Shown here: positions 48,661 to 60,937 of the stretch, one piece after another | How the letters are laid out: each line of letters starts with the position of its first letter | Numbering within the stretch: position 1 is the first letter of the stretch | Origin: Musa acuminata AAA Group | Taxonomy: Eukaryota; Streptophyta; Magnoliopsida; Zingiberales; Musaceae | Direction of reading: 5' to 3' | NCBI RefSeq assembly: GCF_036884655.1 | Contig: NC_088340.1 | Location: 26,647,001-26,711,000, forward strand | DNA length: 64,000 nt | Translations under genes and position numbers: made by a program | The notes under the pieces: model-generated | The model's input: the letters and a program-made list of their open reading frames with translations, nothing else | What the model was told of the DNA's origin: nothing | The model's database searches: none

Positions 48661-49430
48661 TAGGGTTTTCTACGCAAAAGACAGTTTTGCCCCTCGGAAT
48701 TTGAGAAATTCCAGTTTCTGTCTTTTGTCCAAATTACGAAAATACCCTTAGGAATTGAGAAATTCCCTATATATCCCTGATTTCAAAAAATATTAATTAA
48801 TTAAAAGGTTTAGTTGATTATTATTTTTATTATCTAGTAGTCCTACATAATGACGATTATTTATACATGTGATGTATGATGAGTGGACGGATGATCATGG
48901 ACCGTGTGATGTGTGTACTTGTGATTATTATTATTGAGGTCTGCGAACCTCCATTATATTTCTCGTTTATTGTCGGGCCTGCGTACCTATGATTAAGTTG
49001 TAATCACATGAGGAGGCGCAGCGGGAGCGTGGAAGCCATAGCGGGACCCACGAGACGGACGATCATGATGCATGAAGATGCATCAAGATGTCGACGGAAC
49101 CAACGAGGACGAGATGGACGATCACAAGGCATGGAGATGCACCGTTGCACACATAGATCTTGATGTGAGTGATTAGGCCTACTGGCTCGGGCCTAATCAT
49201 TTTAGGTTGTGGTCCATGATCATCTGGTGTGATTGCTTATACACATACTAGATATGTATATATATTTGCATGCGATGTAGATATATATTAAATATGTACA
49301 TGTGTGACATGTCATAATAGGAGACCAAATCATAGAAACATCTCTCGATAATATTAAGTCGGTAAACGTGAGGCAATTAGATTGACCCACGTGGCCTTCC
49401 ATCGTTATGAGTAGGAACCGAATCCCGGTG

Positions 49431-49743
49431 TAGGTTGAGTTGGTCGAGTCCCTCGAGACTCACCTATATCGCGATTCACTATCTTGCTTACGACATAGAG
49501 ATGTCACCGGTGACCTGAGGGCATGATATGCTTGGTCGAGTCCCTTGAGGGTATATCATCAAATCAGACTCATCTTGTAACGAAGGTGTTGACTTAACCG
49601 AGCATCATGGTTGGTCGAGTCCCTCGAGGCCATGGTGATTCGGAGGCCGAACAGGACGGGAATCACAAGGAGTTGTGATCGGCAAGAGTTGTCTACCTTT
49701 TAGGCTTAGTGTGATTGGTCGAGTCCCTCGAGGTTACACTAAG
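49431..49743 (+). repeat. Four leader stem-loops sharing the apex TTGGTCGAGTCCCTCGAGG
   Basis: Hairpins lie at 49,431-49,466, 49,523-49,559, 49,603-49,637 and 49,705-49,743. The apex holds a small inner stem (TCGAG/CTCGA with loop TCC). The outer arms pair within each hairpin but differ between hairpins: TAGGTTGAGT with ACTCACCTA, ATGATAT with ATATCAT, CATCATGG with CCATGGTG, and CTTAGTGT with ACACTAAG. In the second, the inner stem has one C-to-T change that still pairs as G-U in RNA. Conserved apex with compensating arms argues for selected structure, perhaps packaging, dimerisation or translation control of the genomic RNA; the role is unknown. Confidence 0.85.
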
Positions 49744-49928
49744 ACGCTGATTGGATCCTGATCCCCACTAGAAGTCTGCCGGAGACTTCCGTTTCACGTG
49801 CTGAGGGTGTCGCGTGACTCGTTAGTAAAATAGTGGGAGCATATTAAGATAGAAGTCCATATCTTGATTGTTTATTTCTTGCAAAATCTGCATGTTATTC
49901 ATTTTTGCTACATCTTTATTTTCAGAAA

Positions 49929-52900
49929 ATGTCGCTTTCAAATCCCTTACGTGGCATACTTGATGTCAACCGCCTCACTGGTCCAAATTATACGGACTTG
50001 CTCCGTAACTTGAGAATTGTTCTCACAGCGGAGAAAATCGTGTACGTCCTTGATACAGTGATGCCTACGCCCGAAGAAGGGGCAAGCGAGGATGAGATCG
50101 CTCGCTACGTGAAGTACATTGATGACTCCACTCTTGCTCAGTGCTATATGTTGGGCTCTATGACTCCAGAGTTACAGAGACAACATGAAAAGATGGATGC
50201 CAGATCCATTCTCCTACATGTCCGTAAATTGTTTAAGGAACAGGGAAGGACTCAACGATATGAGATATCCAAGAGCCTTTTCCGCGCTAGGATGACTGAG
50301 GGGACACCGGTTCAGAACCATGTCCTAAAGATGATTGAGTGGATAGAGAAACTCACAGGTCTAGGAATGGTCCTAGAGGATAACTTGTGTGTGGACATTG
50401 TGCTTCAGTCCCTACCAGATTCCTTTTCACAGTTCATAATGAACTTTAATATGAACAAGCTTGAGGTGACTCTCCCAAAGCTCCTCAATATGTTGAGGGA
50501 GGCAGAGAGTACTATTAAGAAAGAGAAGCCAGTTCTCTACACTGATGAGACCAGAAAGAAAAGGAAAGCAGAAAGGTCCCTTAAGAAGGGAAAGGGCAAG
50601 GGCAAACAAGGTAAAGCAAAGGTTGCTAAGAAAGACCCAACAAAGGACAAAGGCCAGTGCTTCCACTGTGGTAAAGATGGGCACTGGAAGAGAAACTGCA
50701 AAGAGTACCTTGCAGAAAGGGCGAAACAAAAGCTTGATGAAGCTTCAGGTACATTCATGATCGGTCTCCATTTGTCAGACTCTTATGATAACACATGGGT
50801 ATTAGATACCGGTAGTGCTTATCATATATGTAATTCGTTGCAGGTTCTGGCAAGGCCTAGGAGACTAGAGAGAGGCGAGATGGACCTCAAGATGGGTAAT
50901 GGAGCAAAAGTTGCTGTTTTAGCTGTTGGCGAGGTCGCCCTACATCTGCCTAGTGGAGCTTTTATTGCATTAGATGCATGTTATTTTGTTCCTTCTATTA
51001 TCAAAAACATTATCTCCATTTCATGTTTAACAGTTAGTGGATATAAATTTGTTTTTGAGAACAATGGTTGTTCGATATTATTAGATGATAAGATCATCAC
51101 GAAAGGAACATTGCATAATGGTTTATTTATGTTAGACACCACTCCACATATCATGAATATAAATATGTCCAAAAGGAAACGAGATGAGTTGAACAGTGCA
51201 TACCTGTGGCATTGTAGGCTAGGTCACATCCATGAAAGAAGGATTCAAAAGTTGCTAAATGATGGATATCTAGATCCATTCGACTATGTGTCATATGCAA
51301 CTTGTGAGCCTTGCATTCGTGAAAAACTGACCAACTCTCCATTTAGTGGAACTGGAGAGAGAGCCACTGAGTTGTTGGAACTCATACATAGTGATGTATG
51401 TGGACCCATGTCAACTCATGCCATTGGAGGTTACTCCTACTTCATTACATTTACTGATGATTTCTCAAGGTATGGATATCTGTACTTAATGAAGTACAAG
51501 TCCGAGGCCTTTGAGAAATTCAGAGAGTATAAGAATGAGGTGGAGAACCAGACTGGAAAGAGTATCAAAACTCTTCGATCAGATCGAGGAGGTGAGTACT
51601 TAAGTACAGAGTTTACTCACTTCCTCAAGGACCATGGGATATTATCCCAATGGACACCTCCTTATACACCTCAGCTCAATGGTGTCTCTGAAAGGAGAAA
51701 TCGTACATTATTAGATATGGTACGGTCCATGATGAGTTTCGCTGACCTACCCATCTCATTCTGGGGATATGCCCTAGAAACCGCAGCTTACCTTCTGAAC
51801 AGAGTTCCAACTAAGTCGGTGGTGTCTACACCATATGAGATATGGAAAGGGAAGAAGCCTGATCTTAAAGTAGTTAAGATTTGGGGCTGCTCTGCCCATG
51901 TTAAAAGACACAACCCCGATAAGTTAGAATCAAGGACAGGGCGATGTAAATTTGTGGGATACCCCAAGGAAACTTGTGGGTATTACTTCTATCATCTCGA
52001 GGACCAAAAGGTCTTTGTAGCTAAGAGAGCAGTGTTCCTTGAGAAGGAACACATTCTTGACGGAGACAGTGGGAGAATGATAGAATTGAGCGAGGTTGGA
52101 GAACCAAGCTCAAGCACCACTCTACAGCCCGAGTCTGTTCAGGTATCTAATACACAAGTTTCAACTTTACGCAGGTCTGATAGAGTATCCCATCCTCCTG
52201 AGAGATATGTGGGACATATTAGAGCAGAGGATGTAGAAGATATTGATCCTCAGACCTACGAGGAGGCTATTATGAGTATAGACTCCGGGAAGTGGAAAGA
52301 AGCCATGAATTCTGAGATGGATTCTATGTACTCCAATAAGGTTTGGAACCTAGTTGATGCACCCGAAGGTATTGTACCCATCGGTTGCAAGTGGATCTTT
52401 AAGAAAAAGATCGGAGTAGATGGAAAGGTAGAGACCTATAAAGCAAGGCTAGTGGCTAAGGGGTATCGTCAAAGGCAAGGTGTTGACTACGACGAAACTT
52501 TCTCACCCGTAGCAATGCTAAAATCCATCAGAATTCTATTGGCTATTGCAGCACACTATGATTATGAGATCTGGCAGATGGATGTGAAAACCGCATTCCT
52601 CAATGGGAACCTCGAGGAGGAGGTGTATATGATGCAACCTGAGGGATTCGTGTCCAAGAACTGCCCAGATAAGGTGTGTAGGTTGCTTAAATCCATTTAT
52701 GGACTAAAGCAAGCTTCCCGAAGTTGGAACATAAGATTTGATGAGTCAATCAGATCTTATGACTTCGTTAAGAACGAAGATGAGCCTTGTGTATACAGAA
52801 AGGTAAGTGGGAGCGCTATTAGCTTTTTGGTGTTATATGTGGATGACATCCTCATCATTGGGAATGACATAGGAATGCTATCCACAATAAAGGCTTGGTT

Positions 52901-53822
52901 ATCTAGACACTTCTCCATGAAGGACTTAGGAGAAGCATCTTATATCTTGGGGATTAGAATCTATAGAGATAGATCCAAAAGGATGCTTGGCTTGTCCCAG
53001 TCCAGGTACATAGAAACTATTGTCAAAAGGTTTGGCATGGAAAATTCCAAAAGAGGTCTCATACCGATGAGACATGAGATATCGCTTTCTACGAGTATGT
53101 CCCCAAAGACTCCAGAAGAAAGGGCGAACATGGATATGATACCTTATGCCTCAGCAATAGGGTCTATCATGTATGCCATGCTATGTACTAGGCCTGATAT
53201 AGCGCATGCTCTGAGTGTCACGAGCAGGTATCAGGCGGATCCAGGCTTGGAGCACTGGAAAGCAGTAAAGTGTATCCTTAAGTACTTGAGAAGGACTAAG
53301 GATCTTTTACTAGTATATGGAGGTAATAGCCTTAAGGTTGAAGGCTACACTGACTCAAGTTTTCAGTCTGATGTCGATGATAGCAAGTCGAATTCAGGGT
53401 ATGTGTACACCTTGAATGGAGGAGCAGTGTGCTGGAAGAGTTCCAAGCAAGATACCACTGCTGACTCGACCACAAAGGCGGAGTACATTGCTGCATCAGA
53501 TGCAGCAAAGGAGGGAGTCTGGTTGAAGAAGTTCATCACAGATTTGGGAGTCGTGCCGGATAGTGAGGAGCCGATTTCCCTATATTGCGACAACAACGGG
53601 GCAATTGCTCAAGCGAAGGAACCTAGGTCTCATCAGAAATCTAAGCATGTTCTGAGGAGGTTCCACCTTATCAGAGAGATCGTGACCCGAGGAGATGTAG
53701 CAGTGGAAAGAGTTCCATCCGAAGATAACATTGCAGATCCACTAACAAAGCCATTGTCTCAGATTGTCTTTGAGCGTCACAGGGGTCTGATGGGGATCAG
53801 ACACATAGGTGATTGGCTTTAG
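49929..53822 (+). CDS. Copia gag-pol polyprotein, intact
   Basis: A 1,297-residue single-frame polyprotein that makes the retrotransposon capsid, protease, integrase and reverse transcriptase/RNase H. The start is the ATG at 49,929 (MSLSNPLRG), the first in frame and shared with copy 1. Order: gag about 1-240; zinc knuckle [14 protein letters not shown] (244-257); protease active site DTGS (293-296); GAG-pre-integrase and zinc-binding HHCC region ([10 protein letters not shown] .. CEPC); integrase catalytic D489, D552, E588, with the expected 35 residues between the last two; RT with [11 protein letters not shown] and catalytic YVDD (970-973); RNase H with YTDSSF, AEYIAAS and LYCDNNG; a C-terminal tail ending HIGDWL. 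One oddity is STTKAEY where copy 1 has STTEAEY; the Glu aligned with the RNase H active site is still present. No stop or frameshift. No separate env-like frame follows. Confidence 0.97.
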   Translation: MSLSNPLRGILDVNRLTGPNYTDLLRNLRIVLTAEKIVYVLDTVMPTPEEGASEDEIARYVKYIDDSTLAQCYMLGSMTPELQRQHEKMDARSILLHVRKLFKEQGRTQRYEISKSLFRARMTEGTPVQNHVLKMIEWIEKLTGLGMVLEDNLCVDIVLQSLPDSFSQFIMNFNMNKLEVTLPKLLNMLREAESTIKKEKPVLYTDETRKKRKAERSLKKGKGKGKQGKAKVAKKDPTKDKGQCFHCGKDGHWKRNCKEYLAERAKQKLDEASGTFMIGLHLSDSYDNTWVLDTGSAYHICNSLQVLARPRRLERGEMDLKMGNGAKVAVLAVGEVALHLPSGAFIALDACYFVPSIIKNIISISCLTVSGYKFVFENNGCSILLDDKIITKGTLHNGLFMLDTTPHIMNINMSKRKRDELNSAYLWHCRLGHIHERRIQKLLNDGYLDPFDYVSYATCEPCIREKLTNSPFSGTGERATELLELIHSDVCGPMSTHAIGGYSYFITFTDDFSRYGYLYLMKYKSEAFEKFREYKNEVENQTGKSIKTLRSDRGGEYLSTEFTHFLKDHGILSQWTPPYTPQLNGVSERRNRTLLDMVRSMMSFADLPISFWGYALETAAYLLNRVPTKSVVSTPYEIWKGKKPDLKVVKIWGCSAHVKRHNPDKLESRTGRCKFVGYPKETCGYYFYHLEDQKVFVAKRAVFLEKEHILDGDSGRMIELSEVGEPSSSTTLQPESVQVSNTQVSTLRRSDRVSHPPERYVGHIRAEDVEDIDPQTYEEAIMSIDSGKWKEAMNSEMDSMYSNKVWNLVDAPEGIVPIGCKWIFKKKIGVDGKVETYKARLVAKGYRQRQGVDYDETFSPVAMLKSIRILLAIAAHYDYEIWQMDVKTAFLNGNLEEEVYMMQPEGFVSKNCPDKVCRLLKSIYGLKQASRSWNIRFDESIRSYDFVKNEDEPCVYRKVSGSAISFLVLYVDDILIIGNDIGMLSTIKAWLSRHFSMKDLGEASYILGIRIYRDRSKRMLGLSQSRYIETIVKRFGMENSKRGLIPMRHEISLSTSMSPKTPEERANMDMIPYASAIGSIMYAMLCTRPDIAHALSVTSRYQADPGLEHWKAVKCILKYLRRTKDLLLVYGGNSLKVEGYTDSSFQSDVDDSKSNSGYVYTLNGGAVCWKSSKQDTTADSTTKAEYIAASDAAKEGVWLKKFITDLGVVPDSEEPISLYCDNNGAIAQAKEPRSHQKSKHVLRRFHLIREIVTRGDVAVERVPSEDNIADPLTKPLSQIVFERHRGLMGIRHIGDWL

Positions 53823-53836
53823 GTCAAGTGGGAGAT
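53823..53836 (+). other. Polypurine tract of Copia copy 2
   Basis: GTCAAGTGGGAGAT fills the space between the gag-pol stop and the 3' LTR. Confidence 0.88.
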
Positions 53837-55330
53837 TGCTAGTCATAAGTGCCCAGCAAGCCAATCACGTGAGTGATGGCACGTGTGACTTGATACAGAA
53901 TCTTTTTGCTTATTATATTTTTGGCGTATATCACTTTATAACTATTGCATAAATGCATATGTATAGTGATGTCCTTGGATTTGTGCAATGGGAATCGGAT
54001 CGTGATGAGATCACGATAATGAGATCGATTCACCTTTAAGCACATATCCTAAATAATCCCGGTCATAGGTTACTCGAGAGGGACATCATGATAACCGGAT
54101 AGACTGGTGTGCTGTATACCCGTCCATATGATGGATGCAGCTGGTCTCATAGCTGCTCGTGTAGGGACACTAGGGATACAGTACAGGTGCTCATTGGAGA
54201 ATGAGTTCACTGATTGATCCGCTTACGGAATGCTGGATGGTTGATGATGCCTTATTGTCAGACAACGATTCCGTAGTCCTAGTGGTGTATCTGGTTCTTA
54301 GACTTGAGACACCAAGGATGTCCTGTATGAGTGCTCCACTCTTTGATACCAGACTTATAGGTTTGGCTGTTCCCAGATCTAGTACAGCTGGTCATTGGGA
54401 GTGGTAGTCGACCTTACGAGGGCTATTGAGTGTCGATAGAGGATCATCCACTCTCGGTATCATGAGAGGAATATCCCATGTGTTCTTGCTCAGACAAATC
54501 CCTGGCCAGGGTCATTCGGGTTGAGAGAGAAAGAGTTCTCCGGGAGAATCCGATTAGAGCGAGACTCAAGTAGAAACCGTATGGGTCTGACAGCACCATG
54601 CTCGATATACGGTCTCTGGGATATTAGATGGATGAGGGACTATAGGTACATGGTAACTGAGGACAGACAGGTCCAATGGATTGGATTCCCCTGTATCGTC
54701 TGGGGACTACGGCGTAGTGGCCTAGTACTTCCGTAGTCGATGAGTCGAGTGAATTATTACAGAGATAATAATTCACTTAGTTAGAAGGAGTTCTGACAGG
54801 TATGACTCACGGCCAGCTCGATATTGGGCCTAGAGGGTCACACACATATGGTAGGCATTGCGATGAGTAGAGGTTCGGATATGAGATATCCGACGGAGCC
54901 CTTGTCTTATTGGATGCAGATCCAATACCCACTAGGGAAAAGGACCCATTAGGGTTTTGACACGGGATCTCTATAAATAGGAGGGATTCACAGCCTCATA
55001 GGCTAGAGTCTTTGCTTGCCCTTCCTATTCTCCTCTCCCTCTCCACCTCAGAGTAGGCCTAGAGTTTTGAGGAGCGTCGTCGCAACCCTGCTGTGTGGAT
55101 CACCGCTAGAGAGGAGGACGCTTGACCTCCTTCACCCTCTCCTGAGGATCTGCAAGGAAACAGGGATATACGATCTCCCTAGGTAACACAATCTCTATAC
55201 GCAGTTTTGTGTTTTGCGGATTTTGCGCACCAATCTTCGCACGATGACGAACATCTTTTTGGGAATCGGGGATTTTTGTTTTCTTGTTCTTCCGCTGCGC
55301 ATATGATGTCGCCCCCCATGATTTCCAACA
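53837..55330 (+). repeat. 3' LTR of Copia copy 2
   Basis: Near-identical to the 5' LTR; TATA box at 54,971-54,980. Confidence 0.95.
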
Positions 55331-55335
55331 ATGTG

Positions 55336-55606
55336 GACACGTGTGAGAGATTTTCGATCTATAATGGATCATTTTACCCTTTGTTGTACAACTATTCAGA
55401 GCTTGTAAAGTCTGTTTGTAATTTACATTGTCTATGAAGTGTTTTCGGAAATGTTTGCTTGTGGATCCCGAATGAGGCGTTTTCTCTATCCCGTTCTCTC
55501 TTTCGTGGGTCCTAAGGGACATGGGAGGCTTCGGGGAGGCTGACTTTTGCGGACAGACACGCAAGGGTGTCGCACGACTTAGGCAAAACCAACTAAGTCC
55601 GTGACA
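55336..55606 (+). repeat. 5' LTR of the LARD-like element, second part
   Basis: It continues the LTR after the Copia insertion (GACACGTGTGAGAGATTTTC and onward) to GTGACA, followed by the primer site. It matches 59,420-59,690. Confidence 0.9.
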
Positions 55607-58600
55607 GATGGTATCAGAGTGGGACAAGCACTCATAGAAACACTTAGCATGTAAACCTGGGGGACCTAGCGGGGCTGCGTTGAGGACAGTCAGCACACGC
55701 GCGACCGTTTGGGGGAAAACGGGCATGGAGATGTAGGGAAAAGGAGTCGCTCGGAGGAGCGGACATCTGACATTGGCATTCAGAGGAATGGCTAACCCTT
55801 CGCGCAAGAGGCACCACGAGAATAGGCAAGCTTGGAAGAATGCGGAGCGCACAAAGGTTGGGATGGTTGAGTTTGAGCTACGGCTCAACGTTGACAACTA
55901 TACTTGATGGTGCTCAAGGCAAGCGAGGCGCTTGGTAAAGGATGAGACCATGCAAGGTGGAATGAGTTGCTCAATGACCAAAAGAGTTATGCAAAGCTCA
56001 CAGAGGTGAGGGGAATTGCTAACTCGAAGAATTTGGTACTCATGCATGGGCTTGTATGCGGACGATGGAATGTTCGTGGCCATCCCAAGGCGACCGAAAC
56101 TCGGTGCCATGGAGCATTGAAACTTTCTCTTCGGCATGTTAAGGATATGTCCGTAGGAGACTGAAGGGTGCAATGAATTCAGCATGTTGCTAGGCCTTGA
56201 GTGGTGCAGCGAGGGCTGTATTGACGTGGAGTCACAATCTAGCAAGTGCATTTGCAGGAGGCAGAACAATGCACAGTTTGTTCAGTAGATCGGAGTAGTC
56301 CAAGGGGATGGTGGTCTCCGAAACGAAGAGAGATGTTGCTCCAATGGGACAGTTATCCAAGAGGGATAAGTCCCGGCTCTCTAGAGGGAGAATCATGTGG
56401 GACGGAACTCACATGTTGAGGAGGAGTACCTCAACAAATAATAACTTCACGAAGCTCAATGGACTGAGCAAGCGGCGAGGAGTCGTCGCATGATCTTGCT
56501 TGAGAGAATATATTGGTGGATGCATTGCGAGATCAAGTGGGGGAGCGACCCAAAGCAATACAAATGAAGGCACACTTGGAGTCGATATGGAGATTGGACT
56601 CAAGGGAGGGCTAACACGTGGAATGGTGGGTACGAGGGCCACCATCGACTCAATGCAAAAACGAGGAGCGGAGCAACTTGGGTGTAACTTGGCAAAGTAC
56701 CCAAGCCGCATGAAGGGAGCCAGCATAGAAGTTGAAACATGGAGCGGAGGCATAGTGCTATCCTTAGACAGAGGTTAAGGACATGAACTCTTGCAGAGGC
56801 AAGAGTAGAATCATGTTGTTCCATGGGTCCTTCATTCTAACGGAGTGGACTCATCTTGCATGGTGCCAAAGACGAAAGGAGCTTCTGGGCACATGCACCT
56901 TATCTCAGAGAAGCATTTGATGGAGGAACTAAGGCGACTCAATTTACGAAGGCGAAATTGGGTTCAGAAGGCCTTAGCACGGGGCAAGAGGACTTAGATG
57001 TGGGTACTCTTGAAGAATATGCCATAGTGTTGCCATTCAAGTTGCCATGAAGGAAGCGGTGCGCAGCGGAGATTGTGCTGGTAGGGGTAGAGGCCCAGGA
57101 TCCAGACAATGGTGCACAAATTACAGTGAAGTCGGTGGATTTCGGGAGCTACTAGGCGACGGACCGTCCTAGAGCGGTGCTTCATCTAGATGTGACCCAA
57201 GAGTGGGTGGATGAAGGTCGATTGCCAAAGGAGCGAACAAAATCGAAGGTGGAAGAGACCCTATGATGTATTGGCAGAGGCCACACATGGAGGGTTCATA
57301 ATTCGAGTTCATCCCACAAGGATTAGAATGCAATAGAGATGTCACTAGGAGGCGACATGGTGCAGCGGATCATGGTGGAACAGTTCGTGGCAATGCGATA
57401 CACATGACATAGTCCCGTGAGGGATTAGGTCATATGGAGGTATGATCGGGAGCTATTGGAAGCTCCACTTCGGTGAATAACACGACGGCAAGAAGGGCTA
57501 TGGATTCAAGGAGTGAAGGCCATGGTACCGCAGAGGCGGGACTTTCGTGCGTGCATCGAATTTTGCATCGGATGAAAACCTGTGTCATCAGCATATGGGG
57601 GCTGGGTTCCACCAAGGGAAAAGTTCGAATGCAAGTACCAGTGAGTCCCATGGGAGGGACTTGATCATGCAGAGGTATGATCGAAGCAGCTGGAGAGTTG
57701 GACTGCTCCAGAGCTCATTTTCGCTTAAGGGAGCCCAGCAAGTCAGAGGACAAGGTTGAGTAAACGAACGTTGTTACCAAGGAAGCTAAGGAGAACAGAA
57801 TTGGTGCAAACCCTACAACGTGATGGCAGAGGCCATGCATGGGAGTTGCAGTCTGTCTTTCCATCGACCAGAGGGAGCTGCTTGGAGAACACAGAGGTGT
57901 TGAAGTAGGGGGTCGAAAGGGGCGAGGAAGCGACGACGAGTCCAGAGGGACTTAGCTACCCAAAATCAAGCATCAGTTAGAATGGAGGTGGACTCAGAGG
58001 AGTGCCACGGAGACATATCTACTGATCGTAAAGAAAAGGGATGCAGATGCGACGCGACATATAGTAGGGCCATGGGCATGGTAGCTCTATGGTACCGTAG
58101 AGGCGGGACTTCCGTGAAAGTCATTGATCCCTTGCTCTCATGGAGGGAGAGCGCTTGGTCATGAAAGGGGCCGAGGAGGTGGAACATGCAGAAGCAATCT
58201 CCAAGTACCGTGACAAGGCTGAAGGGCAGAGGCCAAGGAACTTCGTAAGACCGGTGTCAACGAGTTTCTCATCAAGATAGCCGAAAGTGAGAGACTATCT
58301 TCGCTACGTGGTACTGTACCTTCGCTACTCAGGGGAGTAGGCGGCAAGGTTGATGGAGAAGACGGTACAATCCCAGAGGCGACCTCATCTATTAGAGAAT
58401 TACTCCAAGTTGGGGTGAAAACTTCCCGCATTCCAGAAGTTCGATGGCATTGAGAAGGTGAATCACAGTAGCTAACTCAACGCAAGGAGTGCAAACACTT
58501 CAAGTGCTTCAGAAGTGTGAGCAAAGAGTAGGTGAAGGCTAGTAACCAGCTCGATGCATGAAGTACAACCTCGAGGAGGCGGGCGGAGTCAAGTAACCTT

Positions 58601-59245
58601 TGCCTTCTCAACTCTTAAGAGAATGGGCGAAACCAAGTGCCCCAATTCTCTTATCTATCCAGTAGAGGAGCTCTGCACAAGTTCAAAGATCCTTCGAAGA
58701 TAATGAAAGACAATAGTTGTCAAACCCTCACCAACGGTGATCAGTGCTACTAAGAGTAGATTGTCTGCTTCATTTCCCAACGAAATGCCAATCAAAAGCG
58801 GAAGTGATGCGAACCTACTTGGATGTGACAACTAAGTGAAAGAAGAGTCAATGAGCAAATTTTGTGGAGGAAGGATCCAAAACTTCAGAAGTTTGTGAGA
58901 CGATGCTCGTTAAAGCTCCAACAAGCATCCACCCAGTTCAAGCAGCATGAGGAATTTGAGAGACTGGCGTAGTAAGGATGGTCTTTTCCTTCATCTAGGG
59001 GATCCGCAGGAATCAACAAGGATCAACACAACTCAGCCAACCCCACACCAGAGTTAGAGTCATTGGTGAGTTGAAGCAGCATGGCGGATAAAAGGTTCGA
59101 CTACTCAAAAACAGCAGCGGAGAGCAGCTGGGAGCTAAGAGGCGCATTGCAGCTGGAGTGAAAGATTGAAGACTCAGCAAAGGCAAGGAGTTGCAGTGTT
59201 CACAAAGGCTTCGACGAGGACGTCGAAGGAATAAGTGGGGGAGAA
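55607..59245 (+). other. Interior of the LARD-like element
   Basis: No protein family was recognised in any frame; the open frames are short and overlap on both strands. Words recur at about 550-560 bp spacing: GGCAGAGGCCA at about 57,271 and 57,824, and AGAGGCGGGACTT at about 57,532 and 58,094, pointing to an old internal duplication. Confidence 0.7.
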
Positions 59246-59690
59246 TGTCACGGACAAACTTCTAAACAGGATGTTTGATATAATGCTTATGTATGTCCGT
59301 GTCTTTTGGTATGTTCATGCCTTGTACAGCATGTAGAGGGACGACCGAAGGCTTAATAGTCCCATTTTTAGTTAGGTTGGTGGCCTCTTTAGGCTTGTAA
59401 ATAAAGGTTGTGTCATGTGGACACGTGTGAGAGATTTTCGATCTATAATGGATCATTTTACCCTTTGTTATGCAACTATTCAGAGCTTGTAAAGTCTGTT
59501 TGTAATTTGCATTGTCTATGAAGTGTTTTCGGAAATGTTTACTTGTGGATCCTGAATGAGGCGTTTTCTCTATCCCGTTCTCTCTTTCGTGGGTCCTAAG
59601 GGACATGGGAGGCTTTGGGGAGGCTGACTTTTGCGGACGGACACGCAAGGGTGCCGCACAACTTAAGCAAAACCAACTAAGTCTGTGACA
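59246..59690 (+). repeat. 3' LTR of the LARD-like element
   Basis: Uninterrupted 445-bp LTR, whose comparison with the flanks of Copia copy 2 revealed the nested insertion. Confidence 0.92.
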
Positions 59691-60937
59691 CCATGGTGAA
59701 ACACTAGGCCAAATAAAACCCTTATCTAATAGTCCTTGTAGCTGCTTTTTCAATTCCACTTACTCAAATGGTTTCATTATGTAGAGAGGCTTAGATATTA
59801 AGATTATCCCAAGGACCAAATCAAAAGCGAATTCGCCCTCTTTGTCTAGAGATAATCCGGGCAAGTCATCTTGGGATACATCAGGTAAGGAGGCAAATCA
59901 TACCCAATACTCTCAAAATAAAAGATAGGATGATCTAGTATGCAAAAAGTGATCATTTTGTATAACAATCTATACTAGTATGATAGGAAAATAGTCAATC
60001 CATACAAAGTATAATATCAAAACTCCAAATCTCTAAGAGAACCAAATCAATAAGAAGTTTGTGTTCTCCAACAGAAATCAAACAAGATGACCAGATCAAG
60101 TTTGTTATCAAAGAATCCCTAATGGTTATATTTACATATAGCATATAATCCAGTAGTCTAGGTGGAATGCCTAAGTTGTAAGCAAAATATTACGAATCAA
60201 ATCATAGATGAGACCCATGATCAAACAAATATTTACATTTTTTTAGAAATATGAATAATATCTTCGACCACTAATTCAGAAGCTTTAGAATCATATTCAG
60301 TGATAACATACACTTTGACATGGGCTGATGATTTAGGAGGTAGTGACTCTTTCTTCTTATTCAAAGGGTAGTCTTTTATTTTATGATCTAATTTTTCACA
60401 AGCAAATTAGACTCCAGTCACTTAAAAACATAAACTTGTTTTATAATGTAACCCGCATCTTACACAGGATTGAATCTTTTGTGATGACTTCCCTTTTTAA
60501 ATCTAAATGTCTTGACCCTCTTATCATCACTTTCGGATTCATTTCCAATCGTATTTTTATTAGTAAACTTGTCCTTGTTATTCCTGACCTTGATCTCCAG
60601 ATTTTTTTTTTATTATCAGAATAATTTTGTATATTAAATATCTTCACCATTCACATCATCCATTATTCTGCCACTATTCTACCACCAATATATTAGGTTC
60701 ACAACGCTTCCGCTGCGCCACTCTAATTTGATATCCCCAATCAACTCGTTTATCCCACTTAATTAATCAAAAGCAAATGAAGTAAGAGGATCAAATGTCC
60801 TCGTCATCCTAGATTCCTAAAAGGCATCAAAGAAATTTTCATCGATCACTATAGTTTTCTAGACCTTAATATATTTTGTACGTCAATATATTATATATTT
60901 TAGTGATCCTCAAACCATGCTCTGATACCACCTTTAT
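59691..60937 (-). pseudogene. Degenerate Ty3/gypsy gag-protease-RT, right part, with PBS
   Basis: Read on the minus strand from 60,937: a TGGTATCAGAGC primer site (60,919-60,930), a possible knuckle remnant (CEKLDHKIKDYP, near 60,390), a weak protease-like stretch, then DDLPGL followed by a typical gypsy RT start (ELKKQLQGLLDKGFIWPSVS) ending at the LARD junction. Stops and deletions are frequent; gag is mostly missing. Confidence 0.7.

Larger units (their letters stand above)
46557..55330 (+). mobile_element. Copia LTR retrotransposon copy 2, intact and young
   Basis: LTRs are at 46,557-48,052 and 53,837-55,330, with a perfect ATGTG target duplication (46,552-46,556 and 55,331-55,335). It has a PBS, a 1.9-kb leader, one unbroken gag-pol and a PPT. 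By eye the LTRs differ at about five substitutions and two 1-base indels in about 1,495 bp, so insertion was recent on an evolutionary scale. All signals needed for transposition appear present, so it may be autonomous; activity cannot be told from sequence. Confidence 0.96.
46383..59690 (+). mobile_element. LARD-like LTR element without coding capacity, split by Copia copy 2
   Basis: Two 445-bp LTRs start TGTCACGGAC and end GTGACA: the 5' LTR as 46,383-46,556 plus 55,336-55,606, the 3' LTR as 59,246-59,690. TGGTATCAGAG (55,609) is the primer site and AGTGGGGGAGAA (59,234-59,245) the polypurine tract. CCAT flanks both ends (46,379-46,382 and 59,691-59,694). The 3.6-kb interior has no recognisable gag or pol. 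I count about 15 substitutions between the LTRs, so it predates the nested element. It lies in a gypsy RT sequence. Confidence 0.88.

Noticed and set aside
48290..48751. A 153-codon Ala/Gly/Arg-rich frame in the Copia leader, and overlapping frames on the other strand
   Set aside because: It is explained by extreme GC content with few stop codons, and is not preserved in copy 1.
55106..55897. A 263-codon minus-strand frame crossing the Copia 3' LTR and the LARD LTR
   Set aside because: It spans the boundary of two unrelated transposons and so cannot be an evolved gene.
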